Position numbers and translations under genes: made by a program. The notes beneath the pieces were generated by a model. It had not been told where the DNA came from. It saw only the letters and a list, made by a program, of their open reading frames with translations, and ran no database searches. Shown piece after piece: positions 35,071 through 44,355 of a stretch of 64,000 bases of DNA (within the stretch, counting starts at the first letter, position 1; every line of letters begins with the position of its first letter). Source of the stretch: Streptomyces sp. TG1A-8 (GTDB taxonomy: Bacteria; Actinomycetota; Actinomycetes; Streptomycetales; Streptomycetaceae); NCBI RefSeq assembly GCF_030499535.1, contig NZ_JASTLB010000004.1, positions 1 to 64,000 of the forward strand, in the 5' to 3' direction.

Positions 35071-37875
35071 GTGCGATTAATCGAGCGCCAGCGTGAGCTT
35101 TCCTTAATTAGTGACCTAATCGATTTGATGGGCCAGGGTAAGGGTGCCGTCCTGCTGGTGGACGGCCCTGCGGCCTGCGGTAAGACCGAGATCCTCCAAG
35201 CTGTGGCGCACAAGGCAGTGCATGCTGGCGCTCAGATCCTTACGGCTACGGCATCCGTTTTGGAGAAATCTTTCCCGCTTGGAGTAGCGGCGCAACTGAT
35301 CGAAGACGTCCCAGAGGGCGGAAAATTCCCATTCCACGACATGGTCTCTTCGCTGAAAGACTTTAGTGGGTTGTTTGATGCGCAGGAAAATCCACCGACG
35401 AACCTCGTGGTTGACATGTACGACCAATTGACTGGGATCGCGAAGACGTCTCCCGTTGTCATCATCGTCGACGATCTGCACCACAGCGACAATGCGTCCC
35501 TGTCGTTCATTCTGGGCCTGGCTCGCCGGGCCCAGCGTCGGCCGATGCTGTTCGTGCTGAGTCAGCAGGCGTCCTGCATGCGAGGCCACCAACTCTTCCA
35601 CACCGAGCTGCGCCGTCAGCCGCACTGCCACTACATGCAGCTCAAGCCGCTCTCGCCCGCGGCCGTCGGCGAAATGCTGGCGCAGCATCTGGGGCGCGAG
35701 CAGGCGCTGCGGCTCGCCCCGGCACACACCGCGCTGAGCGGCGGAAATCCCCTGCTGCTGAGGGCGCTCCTGGATGATTACCGGAACGCCCTCGCCGTCT
35801 CCCCCACCGGCTCCCTGCACGACGGATCGTGTCTTGTGCCCGGTGAGGCCTATCGCCAAGCCGTGACGGCCTGTCTGCAACGCGGCAGCGGCGACGCCAC
35901 GGAGGTCGCCCGCGCGCTGGCGGTGCTGCACACCTCGCAATCGGAGCACCTGGCAGGACGGTTGCTGGATCTCGACAACGCTGCCGTGGAGCGGCTCAAG
36001 CGCGTGCTGACCGGCGCCGGACTCCTGACAGAAACCGGGTTCCGGCATCCGGTAGTCAGGGAAGCAGCGCTCGAGAACACGCCGACCGTGCGCCGCACGA
36101 CCCTGCACCTGCGGGCGGCACGGCTGCTGTTCCACGATGGAGCCCCTGCCACCGCGGTGGCGGCACACTTGCTGGCCGCAGGGGAGGCGCAGGAACCCTG
36201 GGCGGTGGGCGTTCTGGCCAAGGCCGCCGAGGATGTGCTGCATGACGACCGCGCGGGGCTCGCCCAGAGCTATCTGGAGCTCGCACTGCGCGAGTCCGGC
36301 GACCCCGACCAGCGGGCTGCGGTCACCCTGCAACTCGCGCGCAGCATCTGGCGGCGTAGTCCCGACCGCGCGCTGCGCCGTACCTTGTCCATGGTCAACA
36401 CGTTCGACCTCCATGACGCCACCGAGAGCCAGGCCATACAGCTGATCAAGAGCCTGCTGCGGCACGGCATGTTCAGCGAGGCCGAGGACATGCTGGAGGC
36501 GATGGTCGAACGGGTCACCGCCCAGACCCGCCCGGTGAGCGAGGACCTCAGGGCGTTCCGGTTGTGGCTCAACTGCTCCTATCCGGTACTGGCTCAGCAG
36601 TTCCCGCTCACTCCGCCGCCGAGGGGAGGCCGTGATGAGCCCCAGGCGGCTCCGGCGGCCAGCGCGTTGCTGCGGGCGACAATGCTCCTGTACGACGTCC
36701 TGTCCCGCAATCCCGCTCCCCACGAGATCGCCACGACTCAGGAGGAACTGCAGATCCTTCGGCTCAGCGACGCGACGCTGGAGCCCCTGGGGACCGCCCT
36801 GATGGCCCTGGTTTACGCGGATTGGATCGACTCGGCCGAGCAGTGGTGCAAGATGCTGCTCGGCGAGGCGACACAGCGTGGTGTCCCGGCTTGGATCGGT
36901 GTGCTGTCGTCAGTCATGGCAGAGATCGCCCTCCGACGGGGCGATGTGCAGGCGACGGAGGAACACGCTCACGCCGCTCTCTCCCACATCTCGGCGGAAG
37001 GGTGGGGGGTGGCGGTCGGCTCGACGCGGGCGGCGCTGCTGAGGGCCATGACAGCCCGAGGTAGTATGCGCGCCGCCGAAGCGCTGGTCAACCAGCCGCT
37101 GCCGGAGCGGGTGTTCGATACCCGCGACGGCCTCCACTACCAGCAGGCGCGCGGACGCTTCCACCTGGCGCTGGGCAACCCCCACGCCGCCCTCCGAGAC
37201 TTCGAGGCCTGTAGTGCGCGGATGCGGGACTGGGGCCTGGACCGGCCGACACTGGTGCCCTGGCGCACCGATGCCGCCGAGGCGCTGCTGCGGCTGGAGC
37301 GCGTGGACGAGGGCCGTGCGCTGGCCGAGGAGCAACTGGGGCTGCTGGAACCGAACCAACTGCGGACCAGGGGCATGACGCTGCGGGTGCTGGCCGTCAC
37401 CGCGCCGCCGCGGGAGCGCCTTGATCTGTTGGGACAGGCCGTGCAAGCGCTGGAGCGCGTGCGCGATCGCCTGGAGCTGGCGCAGGCGCTGGCCGACCTG
37501 TCCCGTGCCCACAGTACGCTGGGCGACCACACCAGTGCCCGGCACTCCATGATCCGCGCCCGGCAGCTAGCCAGGGCGTGCAAGGCCGAGGCACTCGTGC
37601 GCTCCTTCTCGGACAGCGCCGAGGAAGAGCTAAAGCGTCGCCCTCCGGCCGTCCGGCCGCCCGAGGACAAGCCCCTCGACCTTGTATCCGAGGGCACGGA
37701 ACTGAGCGACGCGGAGCGGCGCGTGGCCCGGCTCGTCGCCAGGGGCCGGTCCAACCGCGAGGTCGCGAGTCAGCTGTTCATCACCGTCAGCACGGTGGAG
37801 CAGCACTTGACGAGCATCTACCGGAAACTCAACATCAGCCGTCGCACTGAGCTGCGCTCCCTTACATGGAGATGA
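35071..37875 (+). CDS. LuxR-family LAL transcriptional activator of the cluster
   Basis: The protein has 934 residues, the usual LAL size. It starts at GTG 35071 (VRLIERQRELSLISDL) after GGGGGTT. An upstream in-frame ATG at 35008 is less likely because the family starts at this LxERxxEL motif. The ATPase part has Walker A GPAACGKTE and Walker B VVIIVDDLHHSD. A long helical, TPR-like middle follows, then the LuxR HTH (LSDAERRVARLVARGRSNREVASQLF...VEQHLTSIYRKLNISRR). Such proteins are pathway activators of macrolide-type clusters (PikD, NysRI). Its place at the cluster edge supports this. Confidence 0.9.
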   Translation: MRLIERQRELSLISDLIDLMGQGKGAVLLVDGPAACGKTEILQAVAHKAVHAGAQILTATASVLEKSFPLGVAAQLIEDVPEGGKFPFHDMVSSLKDFSGLFDAQENPPTNLVVDMYDQLTGIAKTSPVVIIVDDLHHSDNASLSFILGLARRAQRRPMLFVLSQQASCMRGHQLFHTELRRQPHCHYMQLKPLSPAAVGEMLAQHLGREQALRLAPAHTALSGGNPLLLRALLDDYRNALAVSPTGSLHDGSCLVPGEAYRQAVTACLQRGSGDATEVARALAVLHTSQSEHLAGRLLDLDNAAVERLKRVLTGAGLLTETGFRHPVVREAALENTPTVRRTTLHLRAARLLFHDGAPATAVAAHLLAAGEAQEPWAVGVLAKAAEDVLHDDRAGLAQSYLELALRESGDPDQRAAVTLQLARSIWRRSPDRALRRTLSMVNTFDLHDATESQAIQLIKSLLRHGMFSEAEDMLEAMVERVTAQTRPVSEDLRAFRLWLNCSYPVLAQQFPLTPPPRGGRDEPQAAPAASALLRATMLLYDVLSRNPAPHEIATTQEELQILRLSDATLEPLGTALMALVYADWIDSAEQWCKMLLGEATQRGVPAWIGVLSSVMAEIALRRGDVQATEEHAHAALSHISAEGWGVAVGSTRAALLRAMTARGSMRAAEALVNQPLPERVFDTRDGLHYQQARGRFHLALGNPHAALRDFEACSARMRDWGLDRPTLVPWRTDAAEALLRLERVDEGRALAEEQLGLLEPNQLRTRGMTLRVLAVTAPPRERLDLLGQAVQALERVRDRLELAQALADLSRAHSTLGDHTSARHSMIRARQLARACKAEALVRSFSDSAEEELKRRPPAVRPPEDKPLDLVSEGTELSDAERRVARLVARGRSNREVASQLFITVSTVEQHLTSIYRKLNISRRTELRSLTWR

Positions 37876-37886
37876 CCTGACGCATG

Positions 37887-38738
37887 TCATGCGCCGGCGA
37901 CTCGCGGGGGTTCGGAATCGATGACGAGATCCATGTCGAGCCGGTCGGCGCCGAGATCAAGTTGCCCGCTGCTCCGCAGGCCGCGTCCCGCCCGAAGGGT
38001 GTACTCGCCACTGGGGATGCTGGCGAACCAGTAGCGGCCGACTCCATCGGTGTGAGTGGTCAGCCACAGTCCGGAGGCGTCGGCAAGGGCCACGGGGGTC
38101 CCGACGACCAGAGCGCCCCCGTGGTCACGTACCGTGCCTGACACGGTATGCAGCTGCTGCTGCACCGAAATGTGCATGACACTCGAGGAGTGGGGTTCGA
38201 CGACCACCGTCCGGACGAGGGGACGGCGATGCTGGTGGCCGACCGCCAGGCCGTAGCTCCCCGCCTCCAATCCGGTGAAGGCGTAGTCGCCCCGTTCGCC
38301 AGTGAGCGTGGAGCGCAGCACCGCACCCTGCGCGTTCACCAGCACGACCACAACCCCAGCCACCGGGGAGGCCACTCCCTCCTCCTCCACAACGCCGCGG
38401 ATGCTCGAAGAGGCGACGAGCAGCACCTCGGCTGTGGTCAGCGGGGTGTCGGCGACGACGGGAAGGGCCTCGGGAAAGTACCCGGCGCACCCGGCGACGA
38501 GAAGGTAGCGGCCGCGTCCGGGGGCCTGCAGCCGGAAGGATCCGCTCCGATCGGCGATGTGTGACGCGACCTGGTGCCCCTCGGCATTGACCAGGGTCAG
38601 GCGCGCTCGCACAGCGGGGGCCCCGTCCTCGCGCAGCGCCCTACCCCGGACCTCCCAACCTCCTACGGGGAGGAGACGATGTAGCGGTGGCAAGGAAAAG
38701 GAGAGCCAGGCCTTCGGGCGGTGGGCGTTCTTCCGCAT
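37887..38738 (-). CDS. Cna-B/carboxypeptidase-regulatory-like repeat protein
   Basis: The 283-residue protein has three tandem beta-sandwich repeats of the Cna-B/CarboxypepD_reg type, each with a GxV...G pattern (VRGRALREDGAPA, IRGVVEEEGVASPVAGV, VSGTVRDHGGALV) and a G-x-Y-x-L end. There is no signal peptide or LPXTG anchor, so it may be cytosolic or non-classically exported. It lies 48 bp downstream of the MFS gene on the same strand, a pairing often seen in streptomycetes. It ends 11 bp from the convergent LAL stop. Confidence 0.75.
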   Translation of the reverse strand: MRKNAHRPKAWLSFSLPPLHRLLPVGGWEVRGRALREDGAPAVRARLTLVNAEGHQVASHIADRSGSFRLQAPGRGRYLLVAGCAGYFPEALPVVADTPLTTAEVLLVASSSIRGVVEEEGVASPVAGVVVVLVNAQGAVLRSTLTGERGDYAFTGLEAGSYGLAVGHQHRRPLVRTVVVEPHSSSVMHISVQQQLHTVSGTVRDHGGALVVGTPVALADASGLWLTTHTDGVGRYWFASIPSGEYTLRAGRGLRSSGQLDLGADRLDMDLVIDSEPPRVAGA

Positions 38739-38786
38739 GGCGTCCGTCCTTCCCCTTCCCCAGTCGTTGTCAGAACCCTCTGCATC

Positions 38787-40241
38787 TCAGGCATTGGAAG
38801 GAGACGCCGCTCGGGACCGGTTTATCCAGCCGAACCAGGCGGCGAAGACCGCGGCCAGGCCCACCGAGAGCGCCGCGATGGTGAAGCTGGTCTGGTAGGC
38901 GTGCACCGTGGGGACGCCGGTTCCGGTGATCGTGTTGGAAGCGAGGATCGCCGCGGTGACCGAGCTGGCGATGCTGCCGCCGACCAGTCGTACAAGGCTG
39001 TTCACAGCGCTGGCGACCGCTGTCTTGGCGGGGTCGACGTGCTCGACGGCCATGGTGCCCAGGGCTGCGAAGGACAGACCAACGCCAAGTCCCAGCAGCG
39101 AGGTCGCGATGTAGATGTCGTATGCGTGGTCGTGGCGCACGATCAGCCACACGTTGGACAGGGCGGCCACCACGGAGCCGATCGCCACCATGACCGCCGC
39201 GGACGTCTTGCGCACCAGCCGGCCGGCCAGCGGAGAGATGACGATGAGCAGCAAGGTCGTCGGGAGCAGGTAGACGCCGGCCATCAGCACGGACGCCCCG
39301 AAGCCGTACCCCACCTTCGAGGGGGTCTGCACATAGTTCGGCAGCAGAGTGAAACCCGCGTACAGGGCGAAGCCCAGGAGGAACGAGGCGAGGCTCGCGC
39401 CGATGGTGCCGGGGTGCGTCAGCATGCTGATGTCGACCAGTGGGTCGGCCGCGCGGCGCTCGACCGCGACCCAGACGGCGAACAGCACGACGGCGGCCAC
39501 GAGCAGACCCACGACCGATGCTGAGGTCCAGCCCCAGCTCTTGCCCTCGGTGATGGCCAGTAGCAGGCAGACCAACGTGCCGGTGAAGAGAATGGCACCA
39601 GGCACGTCGGGTCGTCCGCCCGAGGGCGGTGCCACATCGCGGACTACGAGCGCGGTGAGAGCGGTCGCCGCGGCGGCCAGTCCGGTGATGAGCCAGAAGA
39701 CGATGCGGTATCCGCTGGTGTACTCGGCGATGAATCCGCTGATGATCATGCCGAGGCCGACCCCGATGCCCATGGTGGCACTCAGCACGCCGATGCCGGT
39801 GGCCATCTTCTCCCGGGGCAGCAGATCCCGTACGGCGCCGATGGACAAGGGCACGGTCGCGGCGGACAGGCCCTGCAGCACTCGGGCGATCATGAGTGTG
39901 GTGATGGAGGTGGAGAGCGCGCCGACGGCAGAGCCGGCGACGAGCAGGCCGAGGGTGAGCAGCAGCATCCGGCGCCGTCCGTACATGTCGCCGAAGCGGC
40001 TGAACAACGGGGTGGCCACGGCACCGCACAGCAGACTCACGGTGAGCGCCCAGCTCACCGCGGACACCGAGGCGTGCAGGGACTGTTCGAGCCGGGGCAG
40101 CAGCGGGATGACAGCGCTTTGCTGGATGGAGGCGGTGGAGGCCGCGATGGACAGAGCGAGCACGACCAGGCCCTGGGATGAGGCCGGGCGTGGGATCGTG
40201 GCAGGCCGCTCGGCGAGCGATGGATTGCGTTGACTGGACAT
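38787..40241 (-). CDS. MFS drug exporter, DHA2 (14-TMS) type
   Basis: The 484-residue protein has about 14 helices. Motif A-like FGDMYGRRRMLLL and motif C-like GIGVGLGMIISGFIAE are those of EmrB/QacA-type antiporters. The start ATG (40239-40241) is preceded by AAGGAGA. It is divergent from a MarR regulator with a palindromic operator between, so it is probably a regulated self-resistance or efflux pump for the cluster product. Confidence 0.9.
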   Translation of the reverse strand: MSSQRNPSLAERPATIPRPASSQGLVVLALSIAASTASIQQSAVIPLLPRLEQSLHASVSAVSWALTVSLLCGAVATPLFSRFGDMYGRRRMLLLTLGLLVAGSAVGALSTSITTLMIARVLQGLSAATVPLSIGAVRDLLPREKMATGIGVLSATMGIGVGLGMIISGFIAEYTSGYRIVFWLITGLAAAATALTALVVRDVAPPSGGRPDVPGAILFTGTLVCLLLAITEGKSWGWTSASVVGLLVAAVVLFAVWVAVERRAADPLVDISMLTHPGTIGASLASFLLGFALYAGFTLLPNYVQTPSKVGYGFGASVLMAGVYLLPTTLLLIVISPLAGRLVRKTSAAVMVAIGSVVAALSNVWLIVRHDHAYDIYIATSLLGLGVGLSFAALGTMAVEHVDPAKTAVASAVNSLVRLVGGSIASSVTAAILASNTITGTGVPTVHAYQTSFTIAALSVGLAAVFAAWFGWINRSRAASPSNA

Positions 40242-40315
40242 GGGTGATCTCCTTCTGGTCAGGGTGGGTAACTTAGGTAGCTAGTTGCACCGCGGGGCAA
40301 GACCCACCCACGGGC

Positions 40316-40348
40316 AACTAGTTACCTACCTTAGGTAGATAACTAGTT
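40316..40348. promoter_or_regulatory. MarR-type operator palindrome
   Basis: AACTAGTTACCTACCT, a single T, then AGGTAGATAACTAGTT form a 16+1+16 bp inverted repeat with one mismatched pair. A related half-palindrome (AACTTAGGTAGCTAGTT) lies at 40270-40286. The pair sits between the divergent MFS and MarR starts, as expected for autoregulation and control of the pump. Confidence 0.75.
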
Positions 40349-40360
40349 GGAAGGCAAGCC

Positions 40361-40894
40361 ATGACCGAAGACATCGAGGGCCTGTTCTCTCTCGCGCCCA
40401 AGCTCGCCCAGCTCGGCGCGGCCTTGAACAGCAACTGGCTGCACGTGCGCGCCACGGAGATGGCGGAGATCAACCTGGAACGTCCGGCGCTGCAGATCCT
40501 GGGCATCCTCCAGGCCCATGGCGAACCGCTGCGCGTGGGGGAGATCGCCACGGAGATGCGGGTCGAGGGTCCCCACGTCACCCGGCAGGTCACCAACCTG
40601 GAGCGCAAGGGCTTGGTGCACCGGGTGGTGGATCCCAGCGACCGCAGAGCGAGACTGGTGGAGCTCACGCCGACCGGGGATGAGGTCAACTCCCGTTACC
40701 GCAAGGTCGTCATGGACTGGCTTGCCCAGGCGTTCGCCGCATGGTCGAAGGAGGACCTCGACGAACTCGTCCGGCTGGGCGGACGGATGGTCGACGACTT
40801 CCTCGTCTTCCTCCAGCACGCGGAACGCGTGGACCGGGAGCGGCACGTCGACGGGCAGAGCGACCGGCGGGGCGGTCGTGCCCGGGGGATGTGA
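40361..40894 (+). CDS. MarR-family transcriptional regulator
   Basis: The 177-residue protein has the winged-helix pattern: LQILGILQAHGEPLRVGEIATEMRVEGPHVTRQVTNLERKGLVHR, then the wing VDPSDRRARLVELTPTGDEV. The start ATG is preceded by GGAAGG. It probably represses the divergent MFS gene and itself through the adjacent palindrome, and is released by the cluster product. Confidence 0.92.
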   Translation: MTEDIEGLFSLAPKLAQLGAALNSNWLHVRATEMAEINLERPALQILGILQAHGEPLRVGEIATEMRVEGPHVTRQVTNLERKGLVHRVVDPSDRRARLVELTPTGDEVNSRYRKVVMDWLAQAFAAWSKEDLDELVRLGGRMVDDFLVFLQHAERVDRERHVDGQSDRRGGRARGM

Positions 40895-40963
40895 CACGGG
40901 ACCGCCACCGCCGGTCGCGGCACGGGGAGCGAGAGGGGCATGAGGCCGGGGAAAGGCCTGGAC

Positions 40964-42079
40964 TCAGCGGAAGAGGGCCGGAGTGTCCAGTCGCATGGTG
41001 GTGGGGGCCTCCTGGCGGGTGGGCAGCAGGTGCCACCGCTGGATGCTCGCCTCGGCGCCAACAGATAGTTCTCCGAGGCAGGCGCATTGCTGGTCGGTGA
41101 AGCCCGCGAACCGGTAGGCGATCTCCATGATCCGATTGCGGTCGGTAGAGCGGAAATCGGCCACCAGATGCATACCCGCCTGCGCCGCCTGGTCGATCAG
41201 CCAGCGCAGGATGATCGCCCCGACCCCGAAGGAGACCACCCGGCAGGAGGTCGCCAGCAGCTTCAGGTGCCAGGCCGACGGGTGCCGTTCCAGCAGCAGG
41301 ACGCCTACCGCGCCGTGCGTGCCGAAGCGGTCCTGGAGGGTGGTCACCAGGACCTCGTGCCGCTCATCGGCCATCAGCTCGCGCAGTGCTGCGTCCGAGT
41401 AATGGACCCCAGTCGCATTCATTTGACTGGTACGCAGGGTGAGTTCCTCGACCCGGGACAGCTCCTCGGCGGTGGCGCGGGTGATCCGCATGTCCATCCG
41501 CAGCGAGCACAGGAACTCCTCGTCAGGGCCCTGGAACTCCGAGCGCGCGCTCTCCCGCTGGAAGCCCGCCTGGTACATCTCCCGCCGACGACGCGAGTCC
41601 ACGGTCACCGTGCGAGGGGTGAACTCGGGCCTCTGCGACAGGGAATCGGCAAGCTCGGCCGGGTAGAGGCGCACGTCCGGCAGATGGTGAGCCACTTCGG
41701 CTCGTTCGGCGGGCTGGTCGTCTATGAAGGCCATCGCGCTGTGCGCGAAGTTCAGGCCCTCCGCGATCGCGCGCATCGCATGGGACTTGGGGCCCCAGCC
41801 TATGTGCGGCAGCACGAAGTATTCGGTGAGGCCGAGTTTCTCCAGGCGCTCCCAGGCAGTGTCGTGGTCGTTCTTGCTGGCCACGGACTGCAGCACGCCG
41901 CGGGCATCGAGGTCCTCGATCACCCGGCGGACGGCGTCGGACACGACGACGTGGTCGCCCTCCAACAGGGTGCCCTGCCAGAGCGTGTTGTCCAGGTCCC
42001 AGACCAGACACTTCACCGGCGCGGGCCGGTCCGGCACGGTTACGGCGTCGCTGTCCGGCACGGTCTCTCCTTCGCTCAT
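40964..42079 (-). CDS. fkbH: FkbH-like HAD-superfamily protein
   Basis: The 371-residue protein has the HAD motif LVWDLDNTLWQGTL, then SVASKNDHDTAWERL, FIDDQPAERAEV and a C-terminal acyltransferase-like half. FkbH proteins load a glyceryl unit from 1,3-bisphosphoglycerate onto a dedicated ACP, the first step of (methoxy/hydroxy)malonyl-ACP formation. ATG at 42077-42079 overlaps the fkbI-type stop (ATGA); a GTG six bases upstream is less likely. It is the last gene of the K-J-I-H operon. Confidence 0.93.
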   Translation of the reverse strand: MSEGETVPDSDAVTVPDRPAPVKCLVWDLDNTLWQGTLLEGDHVVVSDAVRRVIEDLDARGVLQSVASKNDHDTAWERLEKLGLTEYFVLPHIGWGPKSHAMRAIAEGLNFAHSAMAFIDDQPAERAEVAHHLPDVRLYPAELADSLSQRPEFTPRTVTVDSRRRREMYQAGFQRESARSEFQGPDEEFLCSLRMDMRITRATAEELSRVEELTLRTSQMNATGVHYSDAALRELMADERHEVLVTTLQDRFGTHGAVGVLLLERHPSAWHLKLLATSCRVVSFGVGAIILRWLIDQAAQAGMHLVADFRSTDRNRIMEIAYRFAGFTDQQCACLGELSVGAEASIQRWHLLPTRQEAPTTMRLDTPALFR

Positions 42080-43185
42080 CCCCACACCGCCAGGGCGTGC
42101 TGGGCAAGGGCGAGCTGGCAGATCTCGCTGCTGCCCTCGATGATCTCCATCAACTTGGCGTCGCGATGCGCGCGCGCCACCACATGCCCGTCCCTGGCCC
42201 CCGACGACGCCAGTACCTGAAGGGCGGTCGAGGCCCCGTGCACCGCCCGGGTCGCGCCGATGTGCTTGGCCAGCAGGGTAGCCGTCACGACGTCCGGGGA
42301 CCCGTCGTCCCAGCAGCGGGCGGCGTGCTCGCAGGCGTGCGTGGCGGTCTGCTCGGCGATGACCAGCTCGGCCAGATGGCGGGCCACCAACTGGTGGTCG
42401 GCGATGCGCCGGCCGAACTGCTCGCGGGTCGAGGCGTGCCGCGCAGCCGCCGACAGGCAGGCGCGCAGTATGCCCACGCAGCCCCAGGCCACCGACAGCC
42501 GCCCGTACGTCAGCGCGGCGGTCACCAGGAGCGCCGTCGGCTGGCCCGCGCCCGGCAGCACGTGGGAGGAGGGCACCCGGACCGAGGAGAACTCGATGGC
42601 CGAGTGGCCGGCGGCCCGGCAGCCGAGCACGTCGCTGAGGGGGTCGATCCGCACCCCCGGAGTGCTGGTGGGCACCACCACGGCGGCCGCACCGGACTCG
42701 TAGGCACCGAAGACGACGAGCAGGTCGGCGTAGGCGGCGCCGGTGATCCAGACCTTGGCGCCGTCGACGACCACATGATCGCCGTCGGACACGATCCGGG
42801 TGGCCATCGCCGACAGATCGCTGCCCGCGCCGACCTCGCTGAAGGCGACCGCCGCGAGCTCACCGGCGGTCAGCCGGGGGAGGAAGGCGTCGTGGTGGGC
42901 GGTGCCGCCGAGGCGCTGGATGGCCCAGGCGGCCATGCCCTGAGAGGTCATCAGGCTCCGCAGCGAACTGCACAGGGCGCCGACATGGGCCGTCAGTTCG
43001 CCGTTGTCCACACTGTTCAGACCGAGGCCGCCGAAGGCCGCCGGGACCTGTGCGCACAGCATCCCCTTGGTACCCAGGGAGTGGAGCAGGTCGAGGGGAA
43101 TACGGCCGACGCGGTCCCACTCCTGCGGTGCTTCCCCCACGAGTTCACCGGTCAGCGAGATCGCTTCGGCGAGCGTCTCATTCAC
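42076..43185 (-). CDS. fkbI: FkbI-like acyl-CoA dehydrogenase family enzyme
   Basis: The 369-residue protein has the ACAD pattern: AFSEVGAGSDLSAMATRIV (FAD/substrate motif), VVDGAKVWITGAAYADLLVVF, and the C-terminal helices EQFGRRIADHQLVARHLAEL and MEIIEGSSEICQLALAQH. In the FK520 and geldanamycin type pathways this enzyme oxidises the ACP-bound hydroxyacyl intermediate. It starts at GTG 43183-43185, overlapping the ACP stop by 8 bp. Confidence 0.92.
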   Translation of the reverse strand: MNETLAEAISLTGELVGEAPQEWDRVGRIPLDLLHSLGTKGMLCAQVPAAFGGLGLNSVDNGELTAHVGALCSSLRSLMTSQGMAAWAIQRLGGTAHHDAFLPRLTAGELAAVAFSEVGAGSDLSAMATRIVSDGDHVVVDGAKVWITGAAYADLLVVFGAYESGAAAVVVPTSTPGVRIDPLSDVLGCRAAGHSAIEFSSVRVPSSHVLPGAGQPTALLVTAALTYGRLSVAWGCVGILRACLSAAARHASTREQFGRRIADHQLVARHLAELVIAEQTATHACEHAARCWDDGSPDVVTATLLAKHIGATRAVHGASTALQVLASSGARDGHVVARAHRDAKLMEIIEGSSEICQLALAQHALAVWG

Positions 43186-43492
43186 CGTCGCCTCCGGCAG
43201 GCGCGCCGCGCAGCCGGTCTACGAGGGCGAGCATGGTCGCGATGGTGCGGAAGTTGTCCAGCCGCAGATCCACGCCGCCGATCGAGACGCCGAAGGTCTT
43301 CTCCAGGAAGACCACCAGTTGCATGGCGAACAGTGAGGACACTGCGCCGGTGGCGAAGATGTCCTGGTCGGCCTCCCAGGAGATCTTGGTGTGCTGATTC
43401 AGGAAGGCCCCTATCAGCTCCTGCGGGGACTGCGCGGATGCGTCGGTGCCGGGCGTCTCGGCCCCGGGCGTTCCTTTCGCGGTCGTGGTCAT
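43178..43492 (-). CDS. fkbJ: FkbJ-like acyl carrier protein
   Basis: The 104-residue ACP has the phosphopantetheine site GAVSSLFAMQLVVFLEKTFG (Ser in VSSLF), the hallmark of ACPs that carry methoxymalonyl or hydroxymalonyl units. The first 25 residues are a low-complexity tail. ATGA overlap with the FkbK-type stop couples the two genes. Confidence 0.93.
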   Translation of the reverse strand: MTTTAKGTPGAETPGTDASAQSPQELIGAFLNQHTKISWEADQDIFATGAVSSLFAMQLVVFLEKTFGVSIGGVDLRLDNFRTIATMLALVDRLRGAPAGGDGE

Positions 43493-44355
43493 GGCATTGC
43501 CTCTCCGTAGTCGTAGAAGCCCCGGCCGCTCTTTCTGCCGAGGTCGCCCTGTGCGACTTTGTCGAGCAGGAGTGCGCAGGGACGGCAGCCCTCGTCCCCG
43601 GTGCGCTCATGCAGCACCCGGAGCGAGTCCGCGAGATTGTCCAGTCCGATGAGGTCGGCCGTCCGCAGCGGACCGGTGCGGTGGCCGAGGCAGCCCTGCA
43701 TCAGTGCGTCGACCGCCTCCGCGGTCGCCCGGCCCTCCTCGACGATCCGTACGGCGTCATTGATCATCCGGTGCAGGATGCGGCTGGTGACGAAACCGGG
43801 ACCGTCCCCGACGACGACCGGCTGCCGACCGAGCGCCGTCATCAGGGACGTCACCGCGTCCATCGTCCGGTCCTCGCTGCGCAGCCCCCTGACCACCTCG
43901 ACCATGGGGATCAGATAGGGCGGATTCATGAAGTGCACGCCGGCCAGGTCGGCGGGCCGGGGCAGGGCGTCGGCCAGCTCGTCGATGGGAATAGAGGAGG
44001 TGTTCGAGATGAGTGCGGTGCCGGCGGGGACCACGGCGCACACCTCGGCGAGCACCTTCGCCTTGGTGTCGAAGAGCTCGGTGACGGCCTCGACGACGAC
44101 GTCGACTCCGGCGACGGCGTCCGTCGTCGTCGCGATGGTCAGTTCGGCCGTGGGGCGGTTGGCCGGGACCGCGTTCATCAGCTGCGCCATCCGCAACTGT
44201 TCTGCGATCTGCTCGCGGGCGCGCTGAGCCTTGCCCTCCTCCACGTCGATCAGCGTGACCGGGACACCGTGCGCCATGGCGAGCGTAGTGATGCTGGAGC
44301 CCATGACGCCGGCGCCCAGAACGGCGAGCCGCCATGGTACTTGGTTTTCTGCCAC
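43489..44355 (-). CDS. fkbK: FkbK-like 3-hydroxyacyl-CoA dehydrogenase
   Basis: The 288-residue protein has an N-terminal NAD-binding motif (LAVLGAGVMGSSITTLAMAHGVPVTLIDVE), the active-site region NTSSIPIDELADALPRPADLAGVHFMNPP and a C-terminal dimerisation domain. It oxidises the glyceryl-ACP C2 hydroxyl in alkoxymalonyl-ACP assembly. It starts at GTG 44353-44355 and is the first gene of the operon. No FkbG-type O-methyltransferase is in the window, so the unit may be hydroxymalonyl-ACP or the methylase may lie elsewhere. Confidence 0.92.
   Translation of the reverse strand: MAENQVPWRLAVLGAGVMGSSITTLAMAHGVPVTLIDVEEGKAQRAREQIAEQLRMAQLMNAVPANRPTAELTIATTTDAVAGVDVVVEAVTELFDTKAKVLAEVCAVVPAGTALISNTSSIPIDELADALPRPADLAGVHFMNPPYLIPMVEVVRGLRSEDRTMDAVTSLMTALGRQPVVVGDGPGFVTSRILHRMINDAVRIVEEGRATAEAVDALMQGCLGHRTGPLRTADLIGLDNLADSLRVLHERTGDEGCRPCALLLDKVAQGDLGRKSGRGFYDYGEAMP

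Noticed and set aside
35116..36723. 535-residue frame opposite the LAL regulator
   Set aside because: Antisense shadow; the LAL protein on the plus strand has clear ATPase and HTH motifs.
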